A DNA stretch of 5,702 nucleotides, from contig JAFWCS010000382.1 in NCBI GenBank assembly GCA_017534365.1, forward strand, positions 1-5,702. The letters run 5' to 3'. The DNA is from Clostridia bacterium (lineage in GTDB: Bacteria; Bacillota; Clostridia; Oscillospirales; Acutalibacteraceae). The notes under the pieces are model-generated. The model did no database searches and was not told the origin of the DNA. It was given only the letters and a program-made list of their open reading frames with translations. Positions 4,922 through 5,702 of the stretch are shown here, piece by piece. The stretch's first letter is position 1. Every line of letters starts with the position of its first letter. The position numbers were made by a program, and so were the translations under genes.

Positions 4922-5702
4922 ATGGATGCTTCGATTTTATCAACGATCCGGCAGCCATCGGATGTCAAACGACTGCCGGAGGAGGCTTTTGAGCCGCTTT
5001 GCGCCGAGATCCGGGAGAAGCTGATCGAAACCGTTTCCCGCAACGGCGGGCATCTGGCCTCCAATCTGGGCACGGTCGAGCTGACACTTGCGCTGTTCAA
5101 ATGCTTTAACCCGCCGGAGGATATGATCGTCTGGGATGTGGGGCATCAGGCCTATACGCAAAAGCTTCTGACCGGCCGCGCCGAACGCTTTGGTTCGCTG
5201 CGCACCGAGGACGGGATTTCCGGCTTCTTGCGGCCCGACGAAAGCGTTTATGACAGCTTTTATGAAGGCCATGCCGGCGTTTCCGTTTCGCAGGCGGCAG
5301 GCGTTGCCGCCGCAAATCAGCTTAAGGGCAGCAAGAATTTCTCTGTCGCGGTGATCGGCGACGGCGCGTTCGGCAACGGGATGGTGTATGAGGCGCTCAA
5401 TCACGCCGGCGGCAGCAAGCTGCGTCTGATCGTCATTCTGAACGAGAACGAAATGTCGATCTCGCAGAACGTCGGCTCCATGGCGAAATATCTGGCCACC
5501 GTGCGCGCGAAGCCGAAATACTACCGGCTGAAAGCCGGCACGGAAAAGGCGCTCAATAAGATCCCGCTGATCGGCAGGCGCCTGTCCAATCACGTTTTCA
5601 AGCTGAAATCCGCGCTCAAAAACATGATGTATTCCAGTTCTTTTTTTGAGTATCTCGGATTCAAATACATCGGCCCGATCGACGGGCACAATATACCGCT
5701 GC
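4922..5702 (+). CDS. dxs: 1-deoxy-D-xylulose-5-phosphate synthase, N-terminal part (partial)
   Basis: DXS is the thiamine-diphosphate enzyme that joins pyruvate and glyceraldehyde 3-phosphate in the first step of the MEP isoprenoid pathway. The window holds 260 codons of an expected ~620; the frame runs off the right edge. The N-terminus aligns fully (LSTIRQPSDVKRL... EIREKLIETVS). Seen next are GGHLASNLGTVELTLAL (H44), WDVGHQAY (H75), GHA (116-118), GDGA (146-149), the metal-binding LNENEMSIS (173-181) and FEYLGFKYIGPIDGHN (242-257). Two cofactor-region segments are unusual: GHAGVSVSQAAG where GH(S/A)STS is usual, and GDGAFGNGM where GDGA(L/I)T(G/A)GM is usual. ATG 4922 starts 1 bp after the ispA stop and has no clear Shine-Dalgarno, so translation is probably coupled to ispA. 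The same operon order (xseA, xseB, ispA, dxs) occurs in B. subtilis. Confidence 0.93.
   Translation, partial: MDASILSTIRQPSDVKRLPEEAFEPLCAEIREKLIETVSRNGGHLASNLGTVELTLALFKCFNPPEDMIVWDVGHQAYTQKLLTGRAERFGSLRTEDGISGFLRPDESVYDSFYEGHAGVSVSQAAGVAAANQLKGSKNFSVAVIGDGAFGNGMVYEALNHAGGSKLRLIVILNENEMSISQNVGSMAKYLATVRAKPKYYRLKAGTEKALNKIPLIGRRLSNHVFKLKSALKNMMYSSSFFEYLGFKYIGPIDGHNIPL

Noticed and set aside
4940..5689. 249-codon open frame on the minus strand
   Set aside because: It lies antisense to the unmistakable dxs frame, shows no recognisable domain, and such mirror frames are expected in GC-rich coding DNA.

Overview
The window is most likely a piece of chromosome from an endospore-forming Firmicute, probably a GC-rich Clostridia member of the Oscillospiraceae/Ruminococcaceae kind. 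This rests on the end of a spoIIIA sporulation operon followed by the nusB-xseA-xseB-ispA-dxs housekeeping block, an order also found in Bacillus subtilis, together with GC-rich codon use and ATGA-type gene overlaps. The assignment is inferred from gene content, not from any database match. All genes are on the + strand.

Bases 1-1157 hold the tail of the spoIIIA operon: a probable spoIIIAF C-terminus, a complete spoIIIAG, and a damaged spoIIIAH. SpoIIIAG and SpoIIIAH normally sit in the mother-cell-derived membrane around the forespore and, with SpoIIQ, form the channel ('feeding tube'). Here spoIIIAH has a one-base frame change near codons 38-45. It also seems to lack the last ~30-35 codons of its ring-building domain, where the sequence runs into an AT-rich stretch. 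Either the gene is decaying or the assembly is locally wrong.

Bases 1158-1226 are an AT-rich promoter region with a good sigma-A promoter (TTGTAA, 17 bp, TATAAT). A 12-bp imperfect inverted repeat straddles it, with its right arm covering the whole nusB Shine-Dalgarno. RNA reading through from spoIIIA could fold and hide that site, whereas RNA started at the sigma-A promoter would lack the left arm.

Bases 1227-5702 are a tight housekeeping unit: nusB (antitermination), a TsaD/Kae1-fold paralog of unknown role, xseA and xseB (exonuclease VII), ispA (prenyl diphosphate synthase) and dxs (first MEP-pathway enzyme, cut by the window edge). Junctions are overlaps of 4, 4, 13 and 8 bp and a 1-bp gap, which suggests co-transcription and translational coupling. 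IspA and Dxs are both in isoprenoid supply: Dxs starts the route to IPP/DMAPP and IspA condenses these. The TsaD-like gene sits where B. subtilis has folD, and it has lost the acidic pair of the N-terminal TsaD signature. I found no RNA genes, CRISPR arrays, mobile elements or phage genes.
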